Source of the DNA: Caprimulgus europaeus
Taxonomy: Eukaryota > Chordata > Aves > Caprimulgiformes > Caprimulgidae
Direction: 5' to 3'
DNA length: 64,000 nucleotides
Assembly: GCA_907165065.1 (NCBI GenBank)
Contig: OU015540.1
Coordinates: 2,526,001 to 2,590,000, forward strand
Shown: piece after piece, positions 38,202-50,500 of the stretch
How the letters are laid out: every line of letters begins with the position of its first letter
Position numbering within the stretch: position 1 is the stretch's first letter
Notes under the pieces: model-generated
What the model saw: the letters and a program-made list of their open reading frames with translations, nothing else
The model's database searches: none
Told to the model about the DNA's origin: nothing
Program-made: the position numbers and the translations under genes

Positions 38202-38210
38202 ATATCCTTA
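38202..38210 (+). other. CACNA1H: U12-type AT-AC splice donor of CACNA1H intron 2
   Basis: Immediately after the coding exon comes ATATCCTTA, which matches the minor-spliceosome 5' splice site consensus (A/G)TATCCTT in full. Cutting here preserves the conserved Val-Cys-Asn-Pro homology with only the last Pro base left for the next exon. Nearby GT dinucleotides (38,191 and 38,195) have poor context and would delete conserved residues. Minor-class introns are an established feature of voltage-gated Na+ and Ca2+ channel alpha-subunit genes. Confidence 0.88.
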
Positions 38211-40107
38211 CCCCGAGGGACACCGCACCCCGGACGGGTGGGACACCCCGCCTCGCTCTGGGATCCCCCTTCCCCAGCCTGGAGTACCCCACTCTGGGAC
38301 CCTCCCCAGAGCCCGGAGCACCCCAAGTGTCTCTGCATCCCAGTTCCCTCCAGCACATGGGGATGCCACAAAGTCCCCGGAGTCCCCCCCTGCTCTGTGC
38401 TGTCCCAGTCCCCAGCCTTGGGGAGGGGCGTGTGGGGCTTTGCAGGAGTGGGACAAGAGGGGAGCATGTCCCTTCTGTGCTCATCTCGTTGACTTCAGTC
38501 AGGGGGACACACACACCAGGGTCCCCTTAGTTGCGCCAGCATCATCCAACCATGCAGAGGGATGGGGTGGCAGGATGGGGTGTCCAGCCTGGGCATGGCA
38601 GAGCTGGGGAGGATGCTGAGCCACAGCCCCCGGCACCCACAGAGGGGAGAAACCTCTCAACATCACTCATCTCTGGGTGGGGTGGGAAGTTTCAAGACAA
38701 CCTGGTGTTTTTGTTTAGATGTGGTGGGGTATTTCAGCTGGGTGCTGACCCCTCTTGCTGTTTATGTAAGAGAGCTTGGGGGACATGGGTGCTTTCTAGT
38801 CATGGAAAAATGGAGCAGGTTGGAGTTTGGTTGGAGAAGACACCCACCTTGCTCGCCTCCGGTCCCAAAAACTCCCTTTTGCTTTTGTTCTTTTACAACT
38901 TGCAGGCAGGGAAGAAAGAGGACAGTCAAACCTCTCAAATCTTCCCCTCACCCTCCTTCCCTCTGTCCTTTACCCAGTTTATTAATGTTAAATGAAAAAG
39001 TGCAGTGTGTTCCTCTCCGTTGTGACATCCAGAAAATTGAATTTTACCCGAAATGCTTGTGTGTGAGCAGAGAGTTGTCAGTCTGTCTTGATCATCTTCA
39101 GAAAGTGAGCTTCTAGCTTTGCTCTGCACGTCAGCGCCGTTATACAGATAATTAATGCTTTTACCTATCCCCCATACCTGCCTGCACTTGGCTGCCGATA
39201 TCCTGCTGCTGCTATTAAAAGCATTACTTATTAATACGCTCATGATTGATCTCGCTTCAGTTAACCAAAGCAACCCATGTGCATCTGAGATCACTGTTGT
39301 CCTCAGCAACATCACCGAGTCGAGTGTTGTCATTGGGAGGAATTGCACAATCCTCCCCAGGATGCTGCCTTGGGCTGTTATTAAGAGAAATACTTGGAGG
39401 GAAAAACCCATAATTTTGGTGGCTTTGGGTCTCCTCTGACTTAAACTATCCACAAACTATTGACTTTTGCAGAGATATTTGTGCTTTACACCGTTGTGAC
39501 GCGGGGAACTGGGCTCCTCACGTGTGTGGATGGAAGGGAGAAGTAAACAAGTAGTTAATCTCCACGGTGATGCTTTAGCTGTATAAATATTAAATATAAA
39601 TGATGGTTCTATAACAAAAATAGTGATGTACTCGGTCCTCGAGGGGCTTGGGGAGGGCACCGCATTCCGGTTACAGCTGAGAGTGAGTCCAGGCAGATTT
39701 CTTCCCTTTAAAGCAGGTTATTGTGTTTGAAAACTTTGGGGGCATGTTGGAGGTTGAAGCCTTCTCCTCTGGGGGAGCCCACCTAGGTTTGATAGCCCTG
39801 AAGCTGGTACCTGGGATAAATTAACCCACAGCTGGAGGAAAACAAAGCAGCATTGGCACCAAGCGAGGGAGGTTGGTTGGTGTAGAAGTGGGTTCAGGTG
39901 TGCTCCTGCCAGCTGGGTGAAGCTGGGCTTTTATTTCTGCCTTGCAGCATCTCTCCTAAGAATTCACAGGAGAGTGAGCTCGTTGACAAAACTTCTCTGT
40001 CTGACATGATATGAGATGGAAATGGTGACGGTTGGTTAATAGAGAAGCAGAAATTTAATAGAACTCCATAAGCTCTGTGTTGTTGTGCGATTGTCGGAGC
40101 CAGTACG

Positions 40108-40126
40108 TTCTGCTTGTAGCAGAACA
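40108..40126 (+). other. Short perfect hairpin
   Basis: GTTCTGCT and AGCAGAAC form an 8-bp perfect stem with a 3-nt loop in a CpG-retaining patch (about 40,085-40,150) of intron 2. Function unknown. Confidence 0.5.
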
Positions 40127-42419
40127 AAGCTGACGACGTAGCGCAGCAGGAGGGACCAGCTCCTCACTGGGATTTTTTTTCCCCTTCTCCTGGTCACCAG
40201 CAGTCCCACACGTTGCAGAGAGAATAATCCTTCAGTCTTGACGCTTTAAGTTTCTTGGCGCTCGCGTTGCTGGTGGTTGTAATTCCTGAAGCTGCTTAAC
40301 GAAGCTGTGTTGAGTAACCTCGGAGTGAGAAGATATGCATCTTGCTCCGGAGCTGGTGCTGTGCCCAGATGGTGCTCGGTATGTGTCAGGCAGCTTGAGG
40401 GCAAGTGCCACCACGGTGGGGCTGGGACACTTGGGAAGCAGCGAGATGTGGAGGTGGTTTGAGGTGGATAAGAGCTGAGATTCCCTGAGCGCTTGTCCTG
40501 GGGGAAGAGTAACTTGAAAGAGAAGGTGGCAACACAGAAGTGGTTCCTGGCCAGTTGTGTGGTTTTGGTGACTCCTCCTGCCCACCCAGAAGCACAGCTC
40601 TGTAAGCCACAATCATGAGCTTTACGTTTGCGTTAAAATCTCCCTCTGCTGCAGAAGGAAGGGATGTGACTGTGAGGTCTCCTAAAGTCTGAGTCTGAAG
40701 AGCTTCACAGAGGTGCTTGCTCACCAGGGAAGGACTCACCTCTTCTGAAAAGCAGCTTCCCTCTTTCCATGGTGCTTGTTCTTGCTGAGGAAGTTGTCCT
40801 TTTCTCTCTTTGGGGTTTATTGAGGTTGGGGGGAGGATAAGGTCTTGCTTCGTGCCCCCTGATGCCCGTGTCCCTCCTCGCCTCATGCTCTCCCCGAGTG
40901 TTTCTGGCTGTGGAAGTACATCTCCATATATCTCCCCTTTGGTATTTCAGCTCTAAAACTTGTGTGTGCTTCCCACTGCCACCAAGCAGAAAGACTTCAC
41001 CCCCATGTCTGTCCCAGGGCTGCGAGCCATTCTTCTGTCCAGTGTTCCTTGAAAAGCAAGAGTGTCCCATCCTGTGCAGTCAGGGTCCAGTTCCTGGTGG
41101 GTTCCTGTTGGCTTTTGGGGATGGTCCCATAGGATGCTCCTGGTGGAGGTGGGGAGCTGCATCCTACCACACCATGGGGTTTGTACCACAGACCTGGGCA
41201 TGTCAGCATCCAAAAAAACAGATGCCATCACAATCTGGGGAGTGCCATCGAGTGCATCTCACGTGGGGCTCCCCACAAACCCTTGTCAATCCACATCTCC
41301 TGAACCATGAAAGCCACCCGGCCGCTCCGAATATTTGTCGGTAGCAGAGATAGCCCAGACCTGTGGCCTGGAGCAGGTGGAAATCCTCTATGGCTGGGCC
41401 AAAAGCATGGTTTGCCTTTGTGGCTTAAGCAGAGAGGGTTACTGCCAGGCTTAGAAATAGCTAAAAAAAGCTGTTGCCTGGTTCTCAGGGGGACAGGTGG
41501 GGTGAGGATCAGCTTACGGGGCCGGGAGCCTGCCCAGCCCAAGGCACGCACCCGCCCCAAGAGCTGCCCATGGGAAAGAAAACGGGGGAGTGGGCAGATG
41601 GAGTAGATGCAGGGTTGTGTTTTTTAATAGCTCTGCTGCATTTGGAAATGTTAAGAACAACCTGGGGAAAAAAAAATTAATAATCCCCCCTTGCAATTTG
41701 CATGGGTTTGTATTAATAAAACCAACAAAGTTCTGAATTTCTCAAAAGCAAAAGATCTGCAAGGAGCTGAGTTTTCAGGTGTGGGAGCAATAATCAAAGA
41801 GTTGTGTCCATCCAAGTTTAATCAAAAGAGCAGAAAGCGATGGGACTGGCTCTGGGTCTGATTTTCACGGTTGACTCTTGTCAAGCTGTTTGCCGTGTAG
41901 TGTCACTCTTCAGCTTTCCTAAGTAATGGCTCCAGCTCAGGAATCTCCTTCTGAGCTTCAGAGTTACCTCCAAACCCAACTTCAACCAGAAAGTCACTTG
42001 TATGTGATAGTTTAGAGCAAAGAAACAGCCTGAATATAGTTCTTGGGATACAGGCAATGGTTGAAACTGAATTTTCACTGTCAAGTTGTATTGTGTTTTC
42101 CCTCTGTTATTACTGATTTACTTTTTATTTGCCTTAAAAAAAAAAAAATCTATAAATGGAAGCAAACTTACTTATTTCTTCAGTCCTGGATCTCCTACGT
42201 GGGTTTATTTATAGAGTCCTGTGGGTGGGACTTTGTGTACTCGGTGTGCACGTTGGGTGGGAGAGAGCAAGATTTGGGGTTTTGTGATCCTGTGAGGTCC
42301 TTTCCCAGCTCTTCCCAAGCTCTGATGTTAACTGACAGCTCTACAGAGACACAGAGCGATCCCTGTATCCAGCTGGGTGTTGTCTTGGATATAATCATTT
42401 TCCTATTGGCAACACTCTG

Positions 42420-42495
42420 ATCGACGATCGAGCAATTAAACCTGGTTCCCATCACGGCGCCGAGCGGCAGCTTTGCAGCGCAGCTTCGATAGGGC
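42420..42495. promoter_or_regulatory. CpG-retaining intronic patch, possible enhancer
   Basis: About eight CpGs in under 80 bp (GATCGACGATCGAG, GGCGCCGAGCGG, GCAGCGCAGCTTCG), in an intron that otherwise has very few. Suggestive of a constrained, unmethylated element; conservation cannot be checked here. Confidence 0.3.
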
Positions 42496-43378
42496 TGGAG
42501 CAACTTTGCTGGTTATTTAGTGATTCATAAAAAACATTCATTAGAGGTTGGATTCTGTGTGCCTTAGTCAGAAAAAAAACCCCACAAAAAAACCACCACC
42601 ACCAAAAAAAACCCCTCCCCTGATTTATTTTCTCAAGTGGCTACAGAGCCTGTCGGTGCCAGCTGATTTCTGTGGGACTTGGCTCTGTTCTCCTGTTTGG
42701 GTCGAGTCTCTGCTTGCATCAAATCTGAGTTTTTGTGGGGGTTTTGTGTGGTTTTTTATTTATTTTTTAAGTGCTTCTCCTTGCAGCACTTGCTCATTAC
42801 CCTTACAAGTACTTTGGGGCAGACCTAAAGTCTACAATAACGTCCTGTGTGTTATTTCTAAGCGTTCCTCGTGTTATTCTCAAGTGTTCCTCAGTGTAGG
42901 TGTCCGTAAATACACTTGGATGGTGAAACAAAAAATATGCATTTCATGCAAAATGGTGTGTCTGTTCTAATGCTCTGCTCTTCACTTTGTCTTCCCGTTG
43001 CTTGGTGGTGTTATAAATTATTCCCTGACACGAGGCTTGCAGTTCTTTTCATTCCTTATTGCACAATTGATGTGTTTTGGCTCCCGTGGCTGTGGGAGTG
43101 TTGCCATTTGTGATTTTAGGGGGGGCTTATACTGAAGCACATGGAGCTGTGGGTATAAGTGACCAGGTCTGAGCTCCTATCAGTTTGACAAACTTCATTT
43201 GATTGCTCTGTAATAAACATGTATCAGATTTGAGGAGTTTTATCAGAAAACCTTTGCTTTTAATCTATTCTCATTCAGGCTGTATCCTGACAAGTACCAT
43301 GGAAGGCTTTGACCAAATCATAATTTGTCATCTCCAAATATAAATATTGCAGTTAAAATATTGAGCATGCTGTGGGGG

Positions 43379-43390
43379 AAAAAAAAAAAA
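43379..43390 (+). repeat. Poly-A run
   Basis: Twelve consecutive As in intron 2. Confidence 0.9.
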
Positions 43391-45255
43391 CAACAGTTGA
43401 GCAAATAAATGTATTTCTGGTCTCATCCTGGGAGCTGCTGAGCATCCCTGACGCCCACTGAATCTGGCGAGAGGCGCAGGTGCTGTGCACCCAGCAGCAT
43501 CTCCGGCTGAATGACAGGCAGTGAGGAAACAGAGGGAAGAAAAGTCTTGTAAATTGTAATTCATCTAAAAAGATGTTGTCCACATGTGAACCCCTTTTGT
43601 TTTGGTGTTCTGTGTTGGTTCAATTCATTTAAGCCACAGTTTAGTCCTGAGTTTTGTCTTTAATATTGACAGAATTGGTTGGCTTGTCGTGGTCCCTGCA
43701 TCCCTGGCACCACCAAAAAATCCTCCCTGACCTCTAAATTGCACCCAGATTCCTTAAGCACTGCTCCTAGCTTGTACCTCTGTGAAATACCTTTTATCCC
43801 TGTTTTCTACCCAAACTAGGGAGTCTGGATTGGTGTTGGAAATCCCCATTTTATGGTGATATTTAGGAAAAATGTCAGTGGAAGCGTTAGCGTGGGCAGG
43901 GGGTGGCTGGTTGCTCAGAGCAAGGTGTTAAGCTCTCTGCAGACTCAAGCAGGCAGTCGGTGGTGTTTGGCTCCTGTTTTCAAAATGACTTTTTCAAGGG
44001 AAAAAAAAAAGGGTTAGAAAGCTAATTACAAAAATAATATCAATGGATGAGGGTTTTGCTGTAGCTCTCTGCAGCAAGGGCTGATGGTGTATGGTGATAC
44101 CTGTGTGTGTTCAGAAATGTGACTGTAGGGAAACCATCCAAAAAAAATAGAGTAAAAAAATTGCTGGTAACCCAAGGAATGGAAATGTAAAATTTTCTGA
44201 TGAAATGAAGTTGACTCATAACAAAAAAAAAAAAGGGTCTGTCAGAGCAAAGTGTACAAAGTGAATCAGAAGTGTAAGTAATGAAAATAAACTGAGATCT
44301 TTGACTTGAATGAAATATAATATGCACTAAATAGAGTCGTATTTAACCCCTCCTCACCCCCAGTTCTGATCTCTTCCTGGTGAGACTGGCTGTGGCCACA
44401 GCCCCTGACCCCCTGTTCATCTCTGTCCTTCTTCCATTTGTGTTTGAATTCCCAGCTCCTCAGGAGTTTTAGGGGTTTCTCTCAGTGTTATCCCAAGCCA
44501 GGATTGCAGCAGGTGTCTCTGAGCAGGTTCCATTTGCAAATACACTTAGAAAAAGTTTACCAAGCTATTTCTTCCTCACCCCCTCACCTGGTTATTGCTT
44601 TTATTGCTGGACAACCCAATGGATTCAAAAGTTTGATTCTCTCTGCATCCACACATCCAAATTTTCTATATGTATAGTATCACTGAAAATAGTAATTAAA
44701 ATTATTTTAAGGTGTTTTTGTACTATTTTTTGTTGTTGTTTTAATTGTTCTGTACTGGATATATGGAATGAAAATGAGACATGCTAACTTAAGTCAGATT
44801 TCACTAAAGATTCCTGGGAATCTCTGAAATACCTACAACTGACTTGGCACTTCCACCCTGGAATTTAGCAATTAGTTTGCTACTTTTCAAAGCATTTACA
44901 AGATATACCCCAGATTCCACTTTGGAAAGTTTTTTTCCACTTGCCTTCAGATTTCTCTCCTCTCAAATCTGGTGGGAACCAATAAATGCAATTTCAGTCT
45001 ATGGTTTGTTTACAAGTTTGGTTTATGTTATTTTGAGTCTTTGTATGTTTTTCCAATGGGTCTAGACAACAAATCCCTTAGAAACGTGAAACAACATTAT
45101 CACATGAGTGGAACTGCCCTGATTAATGGGAGCAGAAGATCAGAGCCTGTAGCTGATTTCTTCTCCTGTATGTTACAGATGAATTTTATGCAATGTAACC
45201 CCGTTTGATATAGATATTTTCTGTCTTAAAGATGGCATACTGTATTTTAATGTTG

Positions 45256-45271
45256 TTTTTTTTTTTTTTTT
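45256..45271 (+). repeat. Poly-T run
   Basis: Sixteen consecutive Ts in intron 2. Confidence 0.95.
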
Positions 45272-46496
45272 AAGATACAAAAGTAGGTTTAGATTTATTT
45301 TAATTGAGTTTAAGCTTACCTTTTCCTTGGCTTTTGTTTTTTTTTTGGTGTTTTGGGATTGGATTGGATCCCATGGGGCTGGTTGGCAGCATCTACCTGG
45401 GCTTACTTGGAAGCAAAACCTCAGTTTTATCATCTGCCATGCTCTGTCTAAATGAGATCTTTGGAGTAACTCCATTAGAGCAGCTGGGATTGCATTAATT
45501 GACAGTGAATGAACTTGGAATCATGTTTTTTTTTCTCTGTGTGTTGTTGTGGGGTTTGTTTGTTTGTTTTAAATTGCTTCTGCAGACCAGAAGCATTGAG
45601 CTGCCTACTTAGAGCTCCGATTAGTTTTCCACTGGATTATGCACGTAGCTACTGGTTTCCCATTTCCTTACACTGGTGTAAATCATCAGGAGTCCTGGAG
45701 GTACAACCTCAGCTCCCTGGACCACACACTCAGGTGTATTTTACTTTGATTACACTACGAATTCAACCTGATTTGGCATCCGACCTGGGCAGCAGCAACC
45801 TTTGCCACCAGCATTAAAACTCATGCAAGAAATATGTTACCTCTATTTATACAGATGTTTTCAAAGAACTTGAGCTCAGATTTTGCCCTTAATTCTTAAG
45901 GTAGCATCTGGTGTTTGTGTCCAATCCTTTAATCCAGCTGCTGAAGCAGCCTCGTGATGTGAAGTAAAATACACTTTTAAGTGAATATTTAGCTGCCTGG
46001 GATAGGAGGAAAGTTATTATGTGATCCCCCTTAATAGTTAATTCTAGGATAACTTGGACCAACTTGAAATCATCAGGGTATGCACTGATTATTTCTATAT
46101 CAGTAATTAGAAATCATCAGCCTGCATGGAGACAAATTGGAAGTGAATTAGAGGCTGATGAGCTCTGTACAGGGCTTCCAGGGCTGTTCCCAGCCTCCTG
46201 CCGCAGGGAGATATCAGAGCGGTCACTCCAGAGCTGGCCGGGTGTGCTGGGGGTGGAGGAGAGGAGCTTTGACAAGATGCAGCTGTAAAAGACAATTTTC
46301 TTCTTTCTTTCCCTTAATAAAAATCCCTTTGGAGCACTGTACTGTGCTGTACCAGGCAGAGGAGTTTGGCAATGGATTAAATGCGTGGCTTTGAGATCTC
46401 AATTTGCCGTTTCCACTGACAGATGGACGTTGTGTGCTTCCACAGTGCTGCTAGGGTCTGGCCATTCTTGCTCAGCAGCAGTGTCTCTCTCGCTCT

Positions 46497-46776
46497 TCAC
46501 AGTGGTGTCCAATGGTAGGACAAGGGGCAATGGGTGTGAGCTGGAACACAGGAGGTTCTGCTTAAATTTGAGGAGGAACTTCTTTATTGTGAGGGTGACA
46601 GAGCCCTGGGACAGGCTGCCCAGGGAGGGTGTGGAGTCTCCTTCTCTGGAGATGTTCAAACCCACCTGGATGCCTTCCTGTGTGATCTCATCCAGGTGTT
46701 CCTGCTCTGCAGGGGGTTTGGACTGGATGATCTTTCGAGGTCCCTTCCAATCCCTGACTCTCTGTGATTCTGTGAA
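46497..46776 (+). repeat. CR1 LINE fragment
   Basis: GTAGGACAAGGGGCAATGGG, AACTTCTTTATTGTGAGGG, ACAGGCTGCCCAGGGAGGG, ending GGTCCCTTCCAATCCCTGAC and ATTCTGTGA. First CR1 inside CACNA1H intron 2. Confidence 0.95.
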
Positions 46777-46937
46777 AAGCCATCCAGAGAAATCAGATGA
46801 CTTTGTATGTGTGCACATCCATTCGTGATCGTGGTTCCTTCAGAGGGTGACTTCAAGCTGCGTGGCTGCTCCTGGCCCCTTTCCTCCATCCTGGTGGTGC
46901 AAAGGAGGGAGAGGATTTGCCTGAATGGGAAATATTC

Positions 46938-47583
46938 TGGTCAATCTTGACATGAGCCAGCAGTGTGTGATTGCAGCCTGAAGGCCAATTGTATCCTGGG
47001 CTGCATCTAAAGAGGGGTGGGCAGCAGGCCCTAGGATTGTCCCCCTCTACTCTGCCCTCGTGAGGTCCCATCTGGAGTATTGTGTCCAGGCCTGGAGCCC
47101 CCAACATAAGAAGGATGTTGAGCTGTTGGAACAGGTCCAGAGGAGAGCCAGGAAGATGATCAGAGGGCTGGAGCACCTCTCTTATGAAGAAAGATTGAGG
47201 GAGCTGGGCTTGTTGAGCTTGGAGAAGAGAAGGCTCCAGGGAGACCTCTTTGTAGCCTTCCAGTACTTGAAGGCAGCTTAGAAACAGGAGAGAGAGCGAC
47301 TTTTTCCATGGGCAGATAGTGATAGAACAAGGGGAAATGGTTTTAAACTAAGAGAGGGGAGACTTAGGTTTGATATTAGGAGGAAATTTTTCACCCAGAG
47401 GGTGGTGAGACACTGGAACAGGCTGCCCAGAGAAGCTGTGGATGCCCCATCCCTGGAGGCATTCAAGACCAGGTTGGATGGGGCCCTGCACAGCCTGATC
47501 TAGTGGTTGGCAACTCTGTCCACAGCCGAGGGTTGGAACTGGGTGAGCTTTAAGGTCCCTTCCAACCCAAGCCATTCTATGAT
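46938..47583 (+). repeat. CR1 LINE fragment, longest in the window
   Basis: Begins at GGTCAATCTTGACATGAGCC, passes CCTCGTGAGGTCCCATCTGG and ends at CCCTTCCAACCCAAGCCATT with CTATGATC. The + frame from 47,060 encodes [20 protein letters not shown] and [20 protein letters not shown] from the CR1 reverse transcriptase. It is close in sequence to the - strand copy at 29.8 kb. Confidence 0.96.
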
Positions 47584-50500
47584 CTTGCTGTAGAAAGTAA
47601 ATCACGAGTGATGGTCCGGGGTGTTTGGGACATCTGTTGTGTTCCAGAAGCCTGGAGACTCACTGGAATGTTGGATGGATGTTGCAAACAGGGATGTTTT
47701 GGAGGGGAGCATCCCCTGGGACCCTTGCAAAGCTTGATGTACCCAAATTCTTCAATCCCCATCACTCTCCTCTCCACCCGCTCGTTTGTTTTGATTTTCC
47801 TGTGGTTGGATTAAACCCTCTGAGATTCACGGTGCGTACGCAGGTATTTGCATAGAGATCTGTTCCTGTCCCAGAGGAGCTCCAGCCCAGGCTGCTTCTT
47901 GACGTGGTTAAGGAGAGAAAGTGTGAACTGACACCTCCTTCATTGGGGATGACAGGGAGAGGAGAGGATGAAGAGCTCACCAGGAGACAAAGCAAACCTT
48001 GGGTTTTGGTGCCACAAATAGACATTCTTTGGGCTTAGGTTTTGGGCACAGCTGATGGGAAAGCAGAGGAAGACAAAAATGTGATGTTTGTGTGTACACA
48101 CTCAATATCTGCATGTTTTTATGTGCATTTCTGTGTGTCCATGCTGTTGTTTCTAGCAGAATGGACTTCACTTTGTTTGCAAAGGAATGAAAAGCTTTCT
48201 CATGGAGATTGATAGCAAGCAAGTTGGGTTTGTCCATAAGGATCCTGTCAGACTTGGAGATGCTGATTGAAATTCTGGGGTGAAATAATGAATCCATGAG
48301 ATCTTTGCCATGGCCTTTGGGCTTCCACCTGTGGAGGAGCGCAGGGAAGCAGCAGTTTGGGTTTGGAAAAGAACTTATTCCTCATATTCCAGGTCAGGTA
48401 ACTTCAATGCCTGCAAAGCTGATGGGTCCAGGAGCAGGATTTAGCCCTCAACTCATTATATGTGCTCAACCTCTTCTTCCCAGACCCTTTTGTAAGTGTG
48501 TTTGTGCAGAGCCTGTAATAGTAGAATGTACACTGTAATTTTGTTGTTAAATCTGAGCTGCTTTGGCATGGTGGGGACTAGGTGGCTTGTAGCAGTTGGA
48601 ACATTATGGCTTATTGAATTTCATAGCCTGGAGGACTGAACCCTACAGAAGAAGTCTTGAGGAAGGGGGAGAAAAAAAAGTCACTTATTTTTCCTGTTCT
48701 CCTGAATCTTTTTTTTTCTTGGCCGATATTTAACATACTTGAGCTTCTGGACATGGTGGGAGGGGCACCAGTGATGGGAAGCAAACCCTAGGAAGGTGGC
48801 TGTCCTATGAAATAGGCTCCCAAAGAGAGCATTTGTACATTCCCATTGTGACCCAGTGGGACTGTTCATTTTGGTCAGGGCTGTGGAGTTTGCCCTTAAG
48901 CCAGGCAGGAGGGATCAGTGAGGCAAAATCCATCTCCTGCCTGCTCCGTATCACTTTGTGCTGATAAGCTGTCAGTTTAGCTCTAAATGCCGTCTTTGAA
49001 AGTACATCTCTGCTCTCCAGGATGGGTCAATGTCAGCAGCAGTATTAGCTGAAGGATGGATTTAAGCCACCAGCTCATCACAAGAAAGAGGAGCTACATC
49101 TGAGGCATCATTTCTTGGCAGCCTATGATCTTCCACAGGTTGGAGAGAAATTTGGTAGGATGAACTATCCTTGGCTACCTCTGAGTCAGCCCTGCAGTTT
49201 AATGTCAGTCCTAACACCAGGTTGTAGCAGTGAGGAGGTGGAGATGCAGTTGGGTGGGATGGAACTGTTCACTCGCCAACCAGGTGTGGTCTGACCTGTG
49301 TCCCCGCACTCCATCAGAGCGAGGAAAGCAGGGGAGGTCATGAAGGGGATCCCCAAGTCCTTCTGCTTGGGGAGGAGCCCAAGGGCAATCAAAGCACAAG
49401 TCATCCTGCAGACAGTGGTGCTGCTGGAGTCCCCAGTGAGTCATGTCAAGGGGTCACTTAAGGACCAAGTTCAAGCTGGCTTTAACCCTGCGTTTCCTGG
49501 CTTTGCCTGATGGAAGCCAGACCCGTTGCCTGTTTGCACACAGGCTTTGCGGCAGGGGTGATGGATTGCAGCGTGAGCTTCACCACCCTTCACCGCTGCT
49601 TCCTCTGCTCTTTTGGCCCGTGGTGTTTGGTTCAGGCAGAGTTTATTATAAATAACCTCAGAGAGCAAAGCTGAAACATCCCGGGCTCACGGGGTTTTTT
49701 TTTTGGCAGTTGCAGAGCATGAATCGGCTTCAGGGCGATTGAGGTATTTTAACGTGCCATTTACAGCCCATATCCATCCACAATGTGCCTTGTGTTTATA
49801 GAAGTGGGCCTTTAACAGTCTCTTATCAAAACATCTGCGACTCTACAGATGGATGCTGAGGTTCCTCTGAAGCATTCCCCAGACAATACAGTTCCATCTT
49901 AGATTGTCTCATGGTGTCTGTAGATTTAACTGAGTCTGTTGTTCTGCACACATAGTTGTGGGTCTTCCTTGTCTGGCCAGCAGCAATCACTTTGCCTTCT
50001 CCAAACTCCTTCCAAGAGTCCTTTGAAACTCCCTTATCACCAAGTCCTCCCTTCGCCCCTGCATGTCCTTGGCAATGTCATGATGCAGAAGAGCACATCG
50101 TGCAGAACAGGATAAGGTATCAGCAAAACGGAGCACAGGGCTGGCAGAGCAGGCAGTGGGGAACAAGTCCTGAGAAGCGAGTCCCTGCTGTGGATCTCAT
50201 AGAGGTCTCCTTCCAGAGCAATCACTCCTCATTTGCATGATGTGCCCTAGCCAAAGTCTGAGGTCACGCTGGGCTCCTCATCATCAGGCCATGAAACGGG
50301 GAGATGCGTCCTCCCACAAAGATGTGAGTGAGTCAAGGAATGTGTTTGGCTCCAGCAGCATGTCCTGATCCAATCTTGGGTTGGATGCCATCCAGATTTT
50401 CTGCAACTTCAGATGGCTCTTGGTGCAATCCATTACCAAATAACCATTATTTCTCCTGCCATAGCAAAGGGACCAGACGTCCACTGGATGCTCTCTGCCT

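Larger units (their letters stand above)
36900..38300. promoter_or_regulatory. CACNA1H: CpG island / promoter of CACNA1H
   Basis: GC and CpG density rises sharply compared with the AT-rich, CpG-poor flanks. The densest part, about 37,080-37,340, holds several GC-box-like CCGCCC / CCCCGCC motifs (for example 37,120-37,150) and no TATA box at a sensible place. It spans exon 1, intron 1 and the coding exon, as expected for a CpG-island promoter. Exact limits are by eye. Confidence 0.75.
38211..46496. other. Proximal part of CACNA1H intron 2, no CR1
   Basis: 8.3 kb free of CR1. It contains a strong cryptic acceptor at about 38,905, the hairpin at 40,108 and CpG-retaining patches near 40,085-40,150 and 42,420-42,495. 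A 172-codon - strand frame (39,453-38,935) lacks any domain. Confidence 0.6.

Noticed and set aside
37927..38619. Reading the 230-codon ORF as the full CACNA1H protein or a short isoform
   Set aside because: Homology stops at Val-Cys-Asn-Pro; beyond 38,201 the translation is Pro-rich intron noise.
38870..38920. Strong acceptor-like TTTTACAACTTGCAG at about 38,905 as the next CACNA1H exon
   Set aside because: The following frame (Gly-Lys-Lys-Glu-Asp…) is unrelated to segment IS1 and soon stops; a U12 donor should also pair with a U12 acceptor.
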